A stretch of 64,000 nt of DNA from an uncultured Porphyromonadaceae bacterium. GTDB taxonomy: Bacteria > Bacteroidota > Bacteroidia > Bacteroidales > Muribaculaceae. The stretch covers positions 1 through 64,000 of the forward strand of contig CAMWLC010000001.1 in NCBI GenBank assembly GCA_947174995.1. Direction: 5' to 3'. Each line of letters opens with the position of its first letter. Position 1 is the stretch's first letter. Positions 16,476-25,957 of the stretch are shown here, piece after piece. Both the position numbers and the translations under genes were made by a program. The notes beneath the pieces are model-generated. The model had not been told where the DNA came from. It did no database searches and saw only the letters and a program-made list of their open reading frames with translations.

Positions 16476-18176
16476 TTATTTTTGGAAGAGGGAGAGGAGG
16501 GTGCGGGAGCTGAGGGCCGGGTCTACGCTGACTTCGAGGAGGGTGGCTTTGGCGGCGGGGGAGAGTAGCCGGGGCAACATGGCGTGGAGCGAGGATTCCG
16601 AGTCAGCGTGCAGGTATTCAAGCCCGAAGGCTCGGGTGATCCCCTCCACGGGGAGGGCCGGGTCAGAGCAGAAGAATTTCTCGCGGGCCGGGAGATCGCG
16701 GGTGGAGGGTATGAAGCGGAAAATCCCTCCGCCGGCATTGTTGACGGCTATTATCCTCATGCGCTCCGGCATGAGGTGCGACGCGAAGGCCCCGAGGTCG
16801 TAGGCCAGCGACATGTCGCCGGTGATAAGTACTGTCATTCCGCCGTATGCCAAGGCTCCACCTATAGCGGTGGAGGTGGCTCCGTCAATACCCGATACGC
16901 CACGGTTGCAGAAGATGGCGTGGACGTTGAAGGGGAAGAGCTGAGCGTAGCGCACGGCCGTGCCGTTGGAGAGGAAGAGGTTGCACCCCGCAGGGAGTGA
17001 ACGGCTGAGGATGGAGAAGAGTTTCAGTTCCGACCATGGGGCTTCCTCAACGTATGCATCGAGGAAGGCTCTCGAGCGGAGCCGGGCCGCGCGCCAGAGC
17101 GTGGCGTAGTCGCGGGCGGTGGATTCCTGCGGTACACCGGTGTGGCGCATCATTCCGGCCAGTTTCCTGAGGAAGGGGGCCGGAGAAGTCTCGATTTTGC
17201 GGGTGAGACACTTGAAGCAGTCAGCCGTATATGGGGAGTGGCCCACGCTCCAGTGCTGGGAGGGGGGAAGGGTGCGCAGGTATTCCTTGAGTTTCCTCGA
17301 CACCAACGCTCCTCCAATGGAAATCACGATGTCGGGACGCAGAGCCTCACGTTCCTTGTCGGAGAGACGTATTAGTGTCGCGTCGACCGACGACGCGTCG
17401 CCATGCAGGTGAAGATTCGAGAGGTTTTCCGCCATCACAGCCACATTCTGGAGCGAGGCGAAGCGGGCCACGGCCTCGTTGAGCGTATGGTCTGGAGAGT
17501 GGAACCCGGCCACAAGGAGTATGCGGGCACCGCGTGCCTCGTCAAGGAGCTCGCGCATCACGGGGGCCGGGAGCGAAGCGTCGGGCCTGTCGAGACTGAT
17601 GAGGCGCTGCATGGGGAGTGGGGCGTCGGTCGCGGCGTTGAGGGGATTGTCAAGGGCTATGTTGATATGCACCGGCCCCGGCTTACCGGAGAGGGCGGTC
17701 ATTATGGCCTCGTTGGCCATGCGGTTGGCATACCACTCCTTGTCGGGCAGACCGGAGGGGAGCGCCGGGAAGGAGTATGAGGCCTTCACTATCCCGGAGA
17801 GGGCGCCGGACTGACGGATGGTCTGCGAGTCATCCTGGTCTATCCATTCCTCGGGGCGGTCGGCCGACAGAATCACGAGGGGAACACCGCGATAGTAGGC
17901 CTCGGCAACGGCCGGCGCGTAATTGAGCAGAGCGGAGCCGGAGGTGCATACCAGGATCACGGGGCGGCGTGAGGCGAGAGAGATACCCAGGGCGGTGAAG
18001 GCTGCCACACGCTCGTCGTTGATCACCACGCACTTGATGAGTTCCTCCTCCTCGCGTGCAGCCGCGGCCATGAGCAGCGGAGTATTTCGCGAGCCGGGGG
18101 AGCAGACAGCAGTGCCCACACCCTGCTCTATGAGCACGTCGAAGAAAATCCGGCAATAGACGTTGGCTGTATCCAT
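16476..18176 (-). CDS. menD: 2-Succinyl-5-enolpyruvyl-6-hydroxy-3-cyclohexene-1-carboxylate synthase
   Basis: This 566-aa ThDP-dependent enzyme has the N-terminal pyrimidine domain with [15 protein letters not shown] and [18 protein letters not shown]. Its C-terminal ThDP-pyrophosphate motif contains [14 protein letters not shown] and [11 protein letters not shown]. It condenses isochorismate with 2-oxoglutarate in menaquinone synthesis. The start [11 protein letters not shown] at 18176 was preferred to the longer frame because it follows the fmt stop (18178) almost directly, indicating translational coupling. The isochorismate supplier is encoded elsewhere in the window (39829-40803). Confidence 0.95.
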   Translation of the reverse strand: MDTANVYCRIFFDVLIEQGVGTAVCSPGSRNTPLLMAAAAREEEELIKCVVINDERVAAFTALGISLASRRPVILVCTSGSALLNYAPAVAEAYYRGVPLVILSADRPEEWIDQDDSQTIRQSGALSGIVKASYSFPALPSGLPDKEWYANRMANEAIMTALSGKPGPVHINIALDNPLNAATDAPLPMQRLISLDRPDASLPAPVMRELLDEARGARILLVAGFHSPDHTLNEAVARFASLQNVAVMAENLSNLHLHGDASSVDATLIRLSDKEREALRPDIVISIGGALVSRKLKEYLRTLPPSQHWSVGHSPYTADCFKCLTRKIETSPAPFLRKLAGMMRHTGVPQESTARDYATLWRAARLRSRAFLDAYVEEAPWSELKLFSILSRSLPAGCNLFLSNGTAVRYAQLFPFNVHAIFCNRGVSGIDGATSTAIGGALAYGGMTVLITGDMSLAYDLGAFASHLMPERMRIIAVNNAGGGIFRFIPSTRDLPAREKFFCSDPALPVEGITRAFGLEYLHADSESSLHAMLPRLLSPAAKATLLEVSVDPALSSRTLLSLFQK

Positions 18177-18177
18177 A

Positions 18178-19128
18178 TCAATCCATTTTGACGGGGTCGT
18201 AGCCGAGCAGGAAGGCCGCGGCCTCCATGCGTCGTTTTCCGGCGGGCTGGAGTTCCAGGATTTCGAGCCATTCGTCGCCGGCGGCCACAAGAAGGGTTTT
18301 CTCCTCCTTGCTTACTGTGCCCGGGAGCGTGCCGGCGTTCACCTTGCGGCCTGTGAGGCGGGTGGTGAAGATCTTGAGGTCGGAGGGTTTGTCGCGTCCA
18401 TCGGTCATCACGGTCCATGCGGCGGGATAGGGGGAGAGGCCGCGCACGAAGTCGTGTATGCATCGGGCGGGGAGTATCCAGTCGATGCGGCAGGTTTCCT
18501 TGAAAATCTTGGGTGCGGGAGTGAACTCCCCCACCGGCTGGGGGCGGGTCTCCACCGTGCCGTCGAGGATATGCTCCACCGTGGAGAGCACCATCCGCGC
18601 ACCGAGGTGCATGAGACGGTCGTGCACATCTCCCACATTGTCTTCGGGGAGAATGGCGCACTCGCGCTGCTCTATGATGTCTCCGGTGTCGATCTCGTGC
18701 TGAAGGAAGAATGTGGTCACGCCCGTCACTGTGTCGCCGTTCATCACGGCATGATTGATGGGAGCCGCCCCGCGATATTTCGGCAGTAGGGAAGCGTGGA
18801 GGTTGAACGTGCCAAGCGGGGGCATGGCCCACACGGCCTCCGGAAGCATCCTGAAGGCGATTACTATGAAGAGGTCGGCGCGGAGGGAGCGTAGCTGCTC
18901 GAGCCATTCGGGATTTTTCAGCTTCGGGGGCTGGAGGCAGAGCAGACCGTGCTCATCGCTGTAACGTTTCACATCGCTCTGTATCACCTTGTGTCCACGG
19001 CCGGCCACCTTGTCGGGCATCGTGACCGTGGCCACCACATTGAAGCCGTGGCTCACCAGGGCGTCCAGGCTTTCCACTGCAAACTCGGGAGTGCCGAAAA
19101 AGACTATTCTCAGATCTTTCTTTTCCAT
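18178..19128 (-). CDS. fmt: Methionyl-tRNA formyltransferase
   Basis: This 316-aa protein has the formyl-transferase N-domain landmarks FFGTPEFAVESL, FNLHASLLPKYRGAAPINHA and HEIDTGDI. A C-terminal OB-type tRNA-binding domain follows (about residues 205-316). It formylates initiator Met-tRNA. The start MEKKDLRIVFFG at 19128 aligns with family N-termini; an alternative ATG lies at 19134, 2 nt after the clcA stop. It is tightly packed between clcA and menD, so expression is probably coupled to both. Confidence 0.95.
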   Translation of the reverse strand: MEKKDLRIVFFGTPEFAVESLDALVSHGFNVVATVTMPDKVAGRGHKVIQSDVKRYSDEHGLLCLQPPKLKNPEWLEQLRSLRADLFIVIAFRMLPEAVWAMPPLGTFNLHASLLPKYRGAAPINHAVMNGDTVTGVTTFFLQHEIDTGDIIEQRECAILPEDNVGDVHDRLMHLGARMVLSTVEHILDGTVETRPQPVGEFTPAPKIFKETCRIDWILPARCIHDFVRGLSPYPAAWTVMTDGRDKPSDLKIFTTRLTGRKVNAGTLPGTVSKEEKTLLVAAGDEWLEILELQPAGKRRMEAAAFLLGYDPVKMD

Positions 19129-19135
19129 AATCATG

Positions 19136-20935
19136 TCAGTCATCGGTGTAATGCCGCAGCACACGGCGGTAGGAGGTGAAAATCTTGGATTTGGACACCA
19201 TCCCCACATAGACCCCCTTGTCCACCACCGGGAGGTTCCACGCCCCAGTCTTGTCAAACTTCTCCATCACCATCTCCATGGGATCAGTGATTTCGATGCG
19301 TGTCGGGGGCATGGCCATGAATCTCGACACGTGCATCTTCTTGTAGAGGTCGGGGCGGAACATGATGTTTCGGATGTCGTCGAGCGTCACTATTCCCTTT
19401 AGGCGTCCCTCCCCATCCGTCACCGGGAAAATATTTCGACTTGAGCGCGAGATGATGTCCACCATCTGCTTAAGGTTCATTTCGGGATGCACACACATGC
19501 AGTCGCGCTCTATGACATTGCCTATTTTCAGAAGGGTGAGCACCGCCTTGTCCTTCTCGTGGGTGAGGAGGTCGCCCTGCTTGGCAAGGCGCATGGTGTA
19601 GATGCTGTAAGGCTCGAACATCCTGATGGTCATGTAGGAGAGGGTAGAGACGATGAGCAGAGGCAGAAACAGGTTGTAGCCTCCCGTCATCTCGGCCGTA
19701 AGGAAGATGGCCATCAGCGGTGCGTGCATAACTCCGGACATCACCCCCGCCATACCCATCAGGGAGAAGTTTTTTTGCGACAGGCCCAGTTCGGGAGCGA
19801 GCTGGTTGAGGATATAGGCGAAGAGGAATCCGGTGAGAGCCCCGACGAAAAGCGAGGGGGCGAAAGTGCCGCCCACGCCTCCCGCACCGTTGGTGGCGGA
19901 GGTGGCGAACACCTTCATCAGCGTCACGGCGGCTATCACGGCCGCCACAAACCACACCGAATCGCGGTCCACGTAGAAAATGGAGCCCTCCACCACCGCC
20001 GAGGGATTCCCTTCGAGCAGACGGTTGATGGTCTCGTAACCCTCGCCGTAGAGAGGGGGGAGGAAGAAGATGAGCACTGCGAGGATGGCTCCGCCGGTGA
20101 TAATTTTCATCCAGCGACGCGAAATCTTGCTGAAAATACCCTCAAGCCATCCCATCGTGCGTGTGAAATAGAGCGACATGAAACCGCAGAAGATTCCGAG
20201 CAGGATGGTGTGGGGAATGCGCGAAGTGTGGAACACCTCGCTCTGAGAGAAGAAGAACTCCGCGTTGTAGCCCTCCAGCACGTAGGCCACGGTCGCTCCT
20301 GTGATGGATGATATGAGCAGGGGCATCACGGTGGCTCCTGTGAGGTCGATCATGAGCACTTCGAGCGTGAACAGCATCCCCGCGATGGGGGCGCGGAATA
20401 TACCCGCTATGCCGGCGGCGGCACCGCATCCCACGAGGAGCATCAGTATGCGCGGGGAGAGCCGGAAAGCCTGTCCCACGTTGGAGCCGATGGCGGCTCC
20501 GGTGAAGACTATCGGACCCTCGGCTCCCACGGAGCCGCCGAAGCCTATAGTCACGGCAGAAGCCACGAGCGAGGAGTAGGTGTTGCGGAGTTTGAGACGC
20601 GATTTGCGGCGCGAGATGGCGTAGAGCACCCGCGTCACACCGTGGGATATATTGTCCTTGACCACATATCTCACAAACACCGTCACGATGAGTATACCCA
20701 CCACGGGATAGACCAGATAGAGGTAGTTCTCGGTAGTGGCGCTGAAATGCGAGGTCAGCACGTTGGCTATGGTGTGGATGAGAAATTTCAGAAGCTGCGC
20801 CGCGAATCCGCATATCACGCCGATGACCAGGGCGAGGATTATGACGAAATTCTTCTCCTTGATGTGGCGTTCGCGCCAGGAGACGATTTTCGCCCAGGAT
20901 CGGGTCAGCTTGTTGTCGTGCTCTTTGTATGCCAT
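19136..20935 (-). CDS. clcA: CLC-type chloride channel/antiporter with CBS domains
   Basis: This 599-aa membrane protein carries the CLC family selectivity motifs GGSVGAEGPIVFTGA and GAGGVGGTFAPSLFVGALTG. About ten to twelve membrane helices lie in residues 30-435. Two CBS domains follow (about 460-590; MCVHPEMNLKQMVDIISRS and VSRFMAMPP), which in the family bind nucleotides and gate transport. Whether it is a Cl-/H+ exchanger or a channel cannot be decided from what I see. It lies 22 nt downstream of the sugar transferase gene and next to fmt, in a long same-strand run. Confidence 0.92.
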   Translation of the reverse strand: MAYKEHDNKLTRSWAKIVSWRERHIKEKNFVIILALVIGVICGFAAQLLKFLIHTIANVLTSHFSATTENYLYLVYPVVGILIVTVFVRYVVKDNISHGVTRVLYAISRRKSRLKLRNTYSSLVASAVTIGFGGSVGAEGPIVFTGAAIGSNVGQAFRLSPRILMLLVGCGAAAGIAGIFRAPIAGMLFTLEVLMIDLTGATVMPLLISSITGATVAYVLEGYNAEFFFSQSEVFHTSRIPHTILLGIFCGFMSLYFTRTMGWLEGIFSKISRRWMKIITGGAILAVLIFFLPPLYGEGYETINRLLEGNPSAVVEGSIFYVDRDSVWFVAAVIAAVTLMKVFATSATNGAGGVGGTFAPSLFVGALTGFLFAYILNQLAPELGLSQKNFSLMGMAGVMSGVMHAPLMAIFLTAEMTGGYNLFLPLLIVSTLSYMTIRMFEPYSIYTMRLAKQGDLLTHEKDKAVLTLLKIGNVIERDCMCVHPEMNLKQMVDIISRSSRNIFPVTDGEGRLKGIVTLDDIRNIMFRPDLYKKMHVSRFMAMPPTRIEITDPMEMVMEKFDKTGAWNLPVVDKGVYVGMVSKSKIFTSYRRVLRHYTDD

Positions 20936-20957
20936 TTCGCCTGATGTTTGCGTCGTT

Positions 20958-22388
20958 TTATTTCCCTTTTCCGGTGATGACGGTTTTCACTGTGTGAATG
21001 AGAATCTTCAGATCTACCGACACCGACATATTGGCCAGATAGATGAGATCGTATCGCGCGCGGCGCACCATCTCGTCCACAGTCGAGGCGTAACCGTATT
21101 TTACCATTCCCCAGGAGGTGATGCCGGGGCGCACCTGGTGCACCAGGCCGTAGAAGGGGGCCTTGGGGATTATGCGGTTGATAAAGAAGGAACGCTCGGG
21201 TCGGGGCCCAACGAGCGACATATCTCCCTTGAGTACGTTCCAAAACTGCGGCAGCTCGTCGAGCCGGTATTTGCGCATGAAGCGTCCGGAGCGCGTGATG
21301 CGGGGATCGTTTTCCGAGGAGAGGCGGGGACCGTCTTTTTCGGCATCCGTGCGCATAGTTCGGAACTTGATGATGTTGAAGGGGCGCCGGTGGCGTCCGA
21401 TGCGCTCCTGGCGGTAGAACACCGGGCCCTTGCTGTCTTTCCTCACCCAGAGGGCCAGGATGGCGTAGACGGGCATGAGCATGAACAGCGCGCCCGCCGA
21501 GATCACGATGTCGCTCAGACGCTTGATGTTTTTCGCGCCCTCGCTCATGGCCGGGGAGGCGAGGTCCACCAGAGGCTCGCCATAGATGTCCTGGAGGCGG
21601 ATCGATGAGGTGATTATCGAGAGGGTGTCGGGCTGGATCTTGATGGAGAGATTGAAGGGGAAGAGCCTGTAGACGATATCGAGGATGCTGTCCTCGTCTC
21701 TGGTCTCGGTGGCGATCACGAACTGGTCCACCTCCCACTTCCTCACGGCTGCGGGTATTTCCTCGAAGCCAATCACCGGCGTGCCGTCGCCCGGCAGGGA
21801 ATTTTCCCCCTCGATCTCCACGAATCCCACTACCTTGTATCCCAGTGTGGAGCGGGAGGTGGTGAGATTGGTGGCCACACGGCGTGCCGCCTCGGAATTG
21901 CCTATCACCAGGGTGTTGATCCCCCATTCGTGGCGTATCAGGCGCCGGCGCGACACCTGGGTAAGGATTATGCGCCCGAAGTATGTACAGCCGAAGAGAC
22001 AACCGAGAAGAATGAGTATCATCAGCCAGTTGGTGGTGCGGTGCACGATCTGGTCGTTGGTGAGCAGCGCGAGGTATATGAGGAAGGTGTTGAAAAACGA
22101 GGAGGAGAATGTCGTCACGAGTTCCTGGAGGCGGGAGCGCTCAAGCGGTCTGTTGTAGTATCCCGACAGGGCATACACCCCGAGCATCACTATGGGTATG
22201 ATTATCTGCTCGGCTATCAGCTTGGGGGTGTCGAGATAGTGCACGAGGCCGTCGAAGTCAAGGTCGTGGTGGTTGACGAGCACATATCTCGCCGCGTTGA
22301 AGAGCACGAAAGCGAGGTTTGCGGTCACCCAGTCGGTCACCACATACCAGATTCGCTGTATCCTTTCCGAGACTGTCCTGCCTATCAC
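20958..22388 (-). CDS. Undecaprenyl-phosphate sugar phosphotransferase (WcaJ/CpsE family)
   Basis: This 476-aa protein has four to five N-terminal membrane helices (within residues 10-130), a central NAD-binding-like CoA-binding domain (TLVIGNSEAARRVATNL) and a fifth helix near residue 290. The C-terminal bacterial sugar transferase domain has RRPFNIIKFRTMRTDAE and KYRLDELPQFWNVLKGDMSL followed by VGPRPE. It starts capsule, exopolysaccharide or O-antigen synthesis by loading a sugar phosphate, usually glucose-1-P, onto undecaprenyl phosphate. No other polysaccharide genes are adjacent, so it appears to serve a remote locus. Substrate is inferred from the family only. Confidence 0.9.
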   Translation of the reverse strand: MIGRTVSERIQRIWYVVTDWVTANLAFVLFNAARYVLVNHHDLDFDGLVHYLDTPKLIAEQIIIPIVMLGVYALSGYYNRPLERSRLQELVTTFSSSFFNTFLIYLALLTNDQIVHRTTNWLMILILLGCLFGCTYFGRIILTQVSRRRLIRHEWGINTLVIGNSEAARRVATNLTTSRSTLGYKVVGFVEIEGENSLPGDGTPVIGFEEIPAAVRKWEVDQFVIATETRDEDSILDIVYRLFPFNLSIKIQPDTLSIITSSIRLQDIYGEPLVDLASPAMSEGAKNIKRLSDIVISAGALFMLMPVYAILALWVRKDSKGPVFYRQERIGRHRRPFNIIKFRTMRTDAEKDGPRLSSENDPRITRSGRFMRKYRLDELPQFWNVLKGDMSLVGPRPERSFFINRIIPKAPFYGLVHQVRPGITSWGMVKYGYASTVDEMVRRARYDLIYLANMSVSVDLKILIHTVKTVITGKGK

Positions 22389-22412
22389 GTTTCGCGGTGT
22401 TTCTGCTGAGAC

Positions 22413-23000
22413 TCAGCGTATCACTTTTATCACGTCCCCCCGGCTCACCTTGATGATGCCGCTGGGGGAGGGGCGCCGTCTGTCGTCGCGGCGGTAATTC
22501 ACCACGTAGTCGGCTTTCTCAAGGAAAGCGGGGTCAATTTCGGCGAAACATTTGGGCGTGGGTGCGCCGCTGAAGTTGGCCGAAGTCGAGACTATGGGAT
22601 GGCCGAGACGCGTGCAGAGGTTGCGCGAGAATGTCTCGGAAGTTACGCGCACTCCCGTGGAGCCATCCTCGGCGCGGAGGGCGGGGGCAATCCCCTCCAC
22701 CCTGTCATACACGATGGTGAGCGGGGTGTCGGCCACATCGATGAGCTGCCATGCGGCATCGGGAATCTCGGGCACATACCGCTGTAGCATCCCGTCGTTC
22801 CCCACGAGCACGAGCATGGCCTTGGCGTCGGAACGCCCCTTTATTTCCATCACGCGTGCCACGGCCTCCGCATTGGTTGCGTCGCATCCGATGCCCCACA
22901 CTGTGTCAGTGGGATATATTATCACTCCCCCCTCACGAAGAGTGGCGAGAGCCTGCTTTAAATCTTCGTCCACAATGATTGAGTTTTTTCGTGACTCCAA
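22413..23000 (-). CDS. tsaC: L-threonylcarbamoyladenylate synthase (Sua5/YrdC/YwlC)
   Basis: This 195-aa YrdC-domain protein has GGVIIYPTDTVWGIGCDATN, KGRSDAKAMLVLV and HPIVSTSANFSGAPTP. It makes threonylcarbamoyl-AMP for tRNA t6A modification. It partners with TsaD, which is encoded at 26786-27805 in the same window. The family's C-terminal Sua5 domain is absent, so it is the short YrdC-only form. It appears to be the first gene of the long run sua5-wcaJ-clcA-fmt-menDBCE, preceded by the nadE terminator. Confidence 0.92.
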   Translation of the reverse strand: MESRKNSIIVDEDLKQALATLREGGVIIYPTDTVWGIGCDATNAEAVARVMEIKGRSDAKAMLVLVGNDGMLQRYVPEIPDAAWQLIDVADTPLTIVYDRVEGIAPALRAEDGSTGVRVTSETFSRNLCTRLGHPIVSTSANFSGAPTPKCFAEIDPAFLEKADYVVNYRRDDRRRPSPSGIIKVSRGDVIKVIR

Positions 23001-23039
23001 AATTAATAAAAAATCCTCAGACGGGCAAAGTCTGAGGAT
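23000..23039 (-). terminator. Rho-independent terminator of nadE
   Basis: On the minus strand ATCCTCAGAC (complement of 23030-23039) pairs perfectly with GTCTGAGGAT (complement of 23013-23022) around a 7-nt loop. The T-rich run ATTTTTTATTAATT follows. It lies between nadE (stop 23051) and the start of the tsaC/sua5 gene. Confidence 0.9.
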
Positions 23040-23050
23040 ATTTTGTGGGG

Positions 23051-25030
23051 TCAGGGGTCAGGTGACAGGGCATCGACTTCCGCGAGCCAAAGGCGCGATG
23101 TGGCGTCGGAGGGCATACGCCAGTCGCCGCGCGGGGAGAGGCACACGCTTCCCACCTTGGGACCGTCCGGCATGCAGGAGCGCTTGAACTGCTGGCTGAA
23201 GAACCGCCGATAGAAATTGCGCAGCCACTTGAGGAGCGTGGCATCGTCATACTCGCCGCTGAAAGCCTTGCGTGCGAGAGCAAAGACCTTGCGGGGCGAG
23301 AATCCGTTGCGCAGGGTGTGGTAGAGAAAGAAATCGTGCAGCTCGTAGGGCCCCACGAGGTCTTCCGTTTTCTGTGCTATGGTGTCGGCTCCGTTGTCAG
23401 CCGGGATAAGCTCGGGACTGATGGGGGTGTCGATGATGTCGCGGAGCACACGGGCAGTGTCGGCATCCGCGTGGGCTGCAAACCACTCCACGAGATGGCG
23501 CACGAGGGTTTTCGGGATGGAGGCGTTGACGCCATACATCGAGATCTGGTCGCCGTTGTAGGTGCACCATCCCAGGGCGAGTTCCGAGAGGTCTCCCGTG
23601 CCGAGTACCATCCCCCCGGTCTTGTTGGCCATATCCATGAGAATCTGGGTGCGTTCGCGGGCCTGGCCGTTCTCGTATGTGGCGTCGTGCACCTCCTTTG
23701 ACTGCCCTATGTCCTTGAAATGCTGATCCACGGCCTCGGCAATGGATATTTCCATCGAGGTGACGCCGAGCAGGCGCATGAGATCCGTGGCGTTGGAGTG
23801 GGTGCGGGTGGTGGTGCCGTAGCCGGGCATCGTGATGCCGATTATTCCCTTACGGTTGATCCCGAGACGGTCGAAAGCCCTGACGGCCACAAGGAGCGCG
23901 AGGGTGGAGTCGAGGCCTCCCGAGATACCTATCACGAGCTTTTTGCATCCCGTGGCCTCAAGGCGCTGTTCCAGTCCCCAGGTCTGAATGGAGATTATTT
24001 CGCCGCAGTTTTCGTCACGCCGCGCGGGGTCGGAGTCCACAAACGGGAGGCGGGCCACATTGCGGTTGGGAAAATCCGTGTATTGCGCCGGGTTATGCAG
24101 AGATCCGATTCCGGGGGGGAGAGTCACCGTCCGGAACTCCGTCGCATGCACCACGGAGCGTCCCTCTGCGAAGGTGGCGAAACGGCGTCGGTCATTGCGC
24201 AGTTTCTCGATGTCCACATCGGCTGTGGTGAGAGTGTCGTCGCGTGAGAAGCGTGGGGATTGAGCGAGGATGGCGCCATCTTCCGCTATTATGCCGTTGC
24301 CGGAAAACACCAGGTCGGTGGAGGATTCTCCCGCTCCGGCCGATGAGTAGATGTAAGCGCAGCGGCAGCGGGCGGACTGCTGCCGTATGAGGTCGAGCAG
24401 GTATGCGTGTTTGCCGATGTTTTCATCCGTGGCCGAAAGGTTGAGCACCATGTCGGCCCCGGCCATTGCCAGGGCAGCCGCCGGAGGAGCGGGCACCCAG
24501 AGGTCCTCGCATATCTCGATGCCGAACTTCACCCCCGAGAGGTCAAAAATCAGATCCCTGCCTACGGGGATGTCGCCGAGCGTCGCGCCGTCTTTCAGGG
24601 CCGTGGCCGGAGTGAACCATCTTTTCTCGTAAAATTCGTTGTAATTGGGCAGATAGGTCTTGGGCACCAAGCCGCGCACGCGTCCTCCCTGAATGACAGC
24701 CGCGCAGTTGTAGAGGGACCCTTCGATCATGATTGGCGCTCCCACCACGATGCATATTCCGCATCCGAGGGTTTTGTCAGCTACGATTTCGAGAGTTTGA
24801 TCCGCTATGGTATCAAGTGCCTGCAGGGCCTTGTCGAGGAGGAGCGACTGGTTGAAGAGGTCGCCGCAGGTGTATCCGGTGACGGAAAGTTCGGGAAAGA
24901 CGATCAGCGAGATGCCCTTTTCAGCGGCCTGCCGGGCCATTTCGATGATGCGCCGGGCGTTGGTGTCGGGGTCGGCGATATCAACGCGGGGCACAGCGGC
25001 TGCCACGCGGATGAATCCGAGATTTTCCAT
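23051..25030 (-). CDS. nadE: Glutamine-dependent NAD+ synthetase
   Basis: This 659-aa two-domain protein has an N-terminal nitrilase-type glutaminase (about residues 1-270) with LIVFPELSVTGYTCGD (Glu), the Lys segment GLVPKTYLPNYNEFYE and GIEICEDLW (catalytic Cys). The C-terminal synthetase has the PP-loop GISGGLDSTLAL and the GTGDLSELALGWCTY signature. It amidates deamido-NAD with ammonia channelled from glutamine. Length matches the long NadE type. It is monocistronic, followed by a strong terminator. Confidence 0.96.
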   Translation of the reverse strand: MENLGFIRVAAAVPRVDIADPDTNARRIIEMARQAAEKGISLIVFPELSVTGYTCGDLFNQSLLLDKALQALDTIADQTLEIVADKTLGCGICIVVGAPIMIEGSLYNCAAVIQGGRVRGLVPKTYLPNYNEFYEKRWFTPATALKDGATLGDIPVGRDLIFDLSGVKFGIEICEDLWVPAPPAAALAMAGADMVLNLSATDENIGKHAYLLDLIRQQSARCRCAYIYSSAGAGESSTDLVFSGNGIIAEDGAILAQSPRFSRDDTLTTADVDIEKLRNDRRRFATFAEGRSVVHATEFRTVTLPPGIGSLHNPAQYTDFPNRNVARLPFVDSDPARRDENCGEIISIQTWGLEQRLEATGCKKLVIGISGGLDSTLALLVAVRAFDRLGINRKGIIGITMPGYGTTTRTHSNATDLMRLLGVTSMEISIAEAVDQHFKDIGQSKEVHDATYENGQARERTQILMDMANKTGGMVLGTGDLSELALGWCTYNGDQISMYGVNASIPKTLVRHLVEWFAAHADADTARVLRDIIDTPISPELIPADNGADTIAQKTEDLVGPYELHDFFLYHTLRNGFSPRKVFALARKAFSGEYDDATLLKWLRNFYRRFFSQQFKRSCMPDGPKVGSVCLSPRGDWRMPSDATSRLWLAEVDALSPDP

Positions 25031-25050
25031 GGGAAAGTGAGATGGTGAGT

Positions 25051-25100
25051 AAAAAAGGAGCGGGCCGCGTGTGCCCCGGAGGGGGCTCAGGCGGTCCGCT
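25051..25100 (-). terminator. Terminator of the rpmB-rpmG-DUF4295 operon
   Basis: On the minus strand AGCGGACCGC (complement of 25091-25100) pairs, with one G-U wobble, with GCGGCCCGCT (complement of 25059-25068). The run CCTTTTTT follows. It lies 29 nt beyond the DUF4295 stop and before the nadE start. Confidence 0.8.
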
Positions 25101-25129
25101 GGTATATTTTGTGATCGGGAAAGTCCAGA

Positions 25130-25279
25130 TTACTTGAGGGCTGCCTGAACAGCATCGTTAGGCACCATTTCCTCTTTGAAGACGTAAGCTCCGGTCTTGG
25201 GAGACTTCTCCATCTTGATCACCTTGCTGTAGGTACGTCCTTCACCTTTCTGAAGAGACGCGACGGTTTTTTTTGCCAT
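25130..25279 (-). CDS. DUF4295 family small protein (49 aa)
   Basis: The translated product begins MAKKTVASLQKGEGRTYSKV and ends PNDAVQAALK; it is basic and soluble. It is the short DUF4295 protein found directly after the L33 gene in Bacteroidetes, which suggests a ribosome-linked role, but its function is unknown to me. It lies 11 nt downstream of rpmG and is the last gene of a three-gene ribosomal operon. Confidence 0.88.
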   Translation of the reverse strand: MAKKTVASLQKGEGRTYSKVIKMEKSPKTGAYVFKEEMVPNDAVQAALK

Positions 25280-25290
25280 ATTTCAGATGC

Positions 25291-25479
25291 TTATTTGATT
25301 TCTTTGTGGACGGTCACTTTCTTGAGGATGGGGTTGTATTTCTTGAGCTCCATACGACCCGGAGTGTTCTTGCGGTTTTTGGTGGTGATGTAGCGAGACA
25401 TACCGGGCATACCGCTTGCCTTGTGCTCAGTGCATTCGAGGATTACCTGCACTCTATTGCCTTTAGCCTTCTTTGCCAT
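25291..25479 (-). CDS. rpmG: 50S ribosomal protein L33
   Basis: This 62-aa basic protein has the L33 pattern [40 protein letters not shown] and a Lys-rich end. Only one Cys is present, so it is the zinc-free (C-minus) form. It lies between rpmB and the DUF4295 gene, with spacers of 21 and 11 nt. Confidence 0.96.
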   Translation of the reverse strand: MAKKAKGNRVQVILECTEHKASGMPGMSRYITTKNRKNTPGRMELKKYNPILKKVTVHKEIK

Positions 25480-25500
25480 AACTGGATAGTGTACTTATGA

Positions 25501-25764
25501 TTAGAGTGAGAGGATTGTGATGTTCTTGAAGTCGAGATTGCCTTCAGCCTCGGCACGCTTGAGGGCGGCGTTGAGACCGATCTTGTTGATGGTGCGCAGA
25601 GCGTGCGCGCTCACGAGGAGCTCGATCCACATATCCTGCTCAACCCAGTAGAATTTCTTGCGGTGCAGGTTGACGTTGAACTTGCGTTTTGTGCGGCGCT
25701 TGGAGTGAGAAACGTTGTTGCCCACCGAAGCTTTCTTGCCTGTGATCTCACAAATCTTTGACAT
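25501..25764 (-). CDS. rpmB: 50S ribosomal protein L28
   Basis: This 87-aa protein begins [20 protein letters not shown], followed by [19 protein letters not shown] and [13 protein letters not shown], all characteristic of L28. It has a single Cys and so lacks the zinc-binding pairs. The open frame extends upstream to 25917, but the promoter box at 25884-25891 lies within that extension. The start at 25764 is therefore preferred. It is the first gene of rpmB-rpmG-DUF4295, with a leader of about 110 nt. Confidence 0.96.
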   Translation of the reverse strand: MSKICEITGKKASVGNNVSHSKRRTKRKFNVNLHRKKFYWVEQDMWIELLVSAHALRTINKIGLNAALKRAEAEGNLDFKNITILSL

Positions 25765-25883
25765 GGCTGTTGGTTTTAATTCTATAAAACGGTTATTTTC
25801 GAGTTGGGCCGCCATCTCAGTTCTCATATCGCTCCGGGCTGCATCTTTCCCGAGGCTTTCAAGGATGTGCCACAAATCGGCTG

Positions 25884-25915
25884 CAAAGTTAGTAAAAATC
25901 TTTTGATTATGCAAC
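25884..25915 (-). promoter_or_regulatory. Putative promoter of the rpmB operon
   Basis: On the minus strand TAACTTTG (complement of 25884-25891) fits the -7 box, with GTTG (complement of 25912-25915; one mismatch to TTTG) 20 nt upstream. The predicted leader to the rpmB start is about 110 nt. Confidence 0.55.
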
Positions 25916-25957
25916 ACCGCGCCCGATTTTTTTTATCATGCCCGAAGGTACGGGGGC

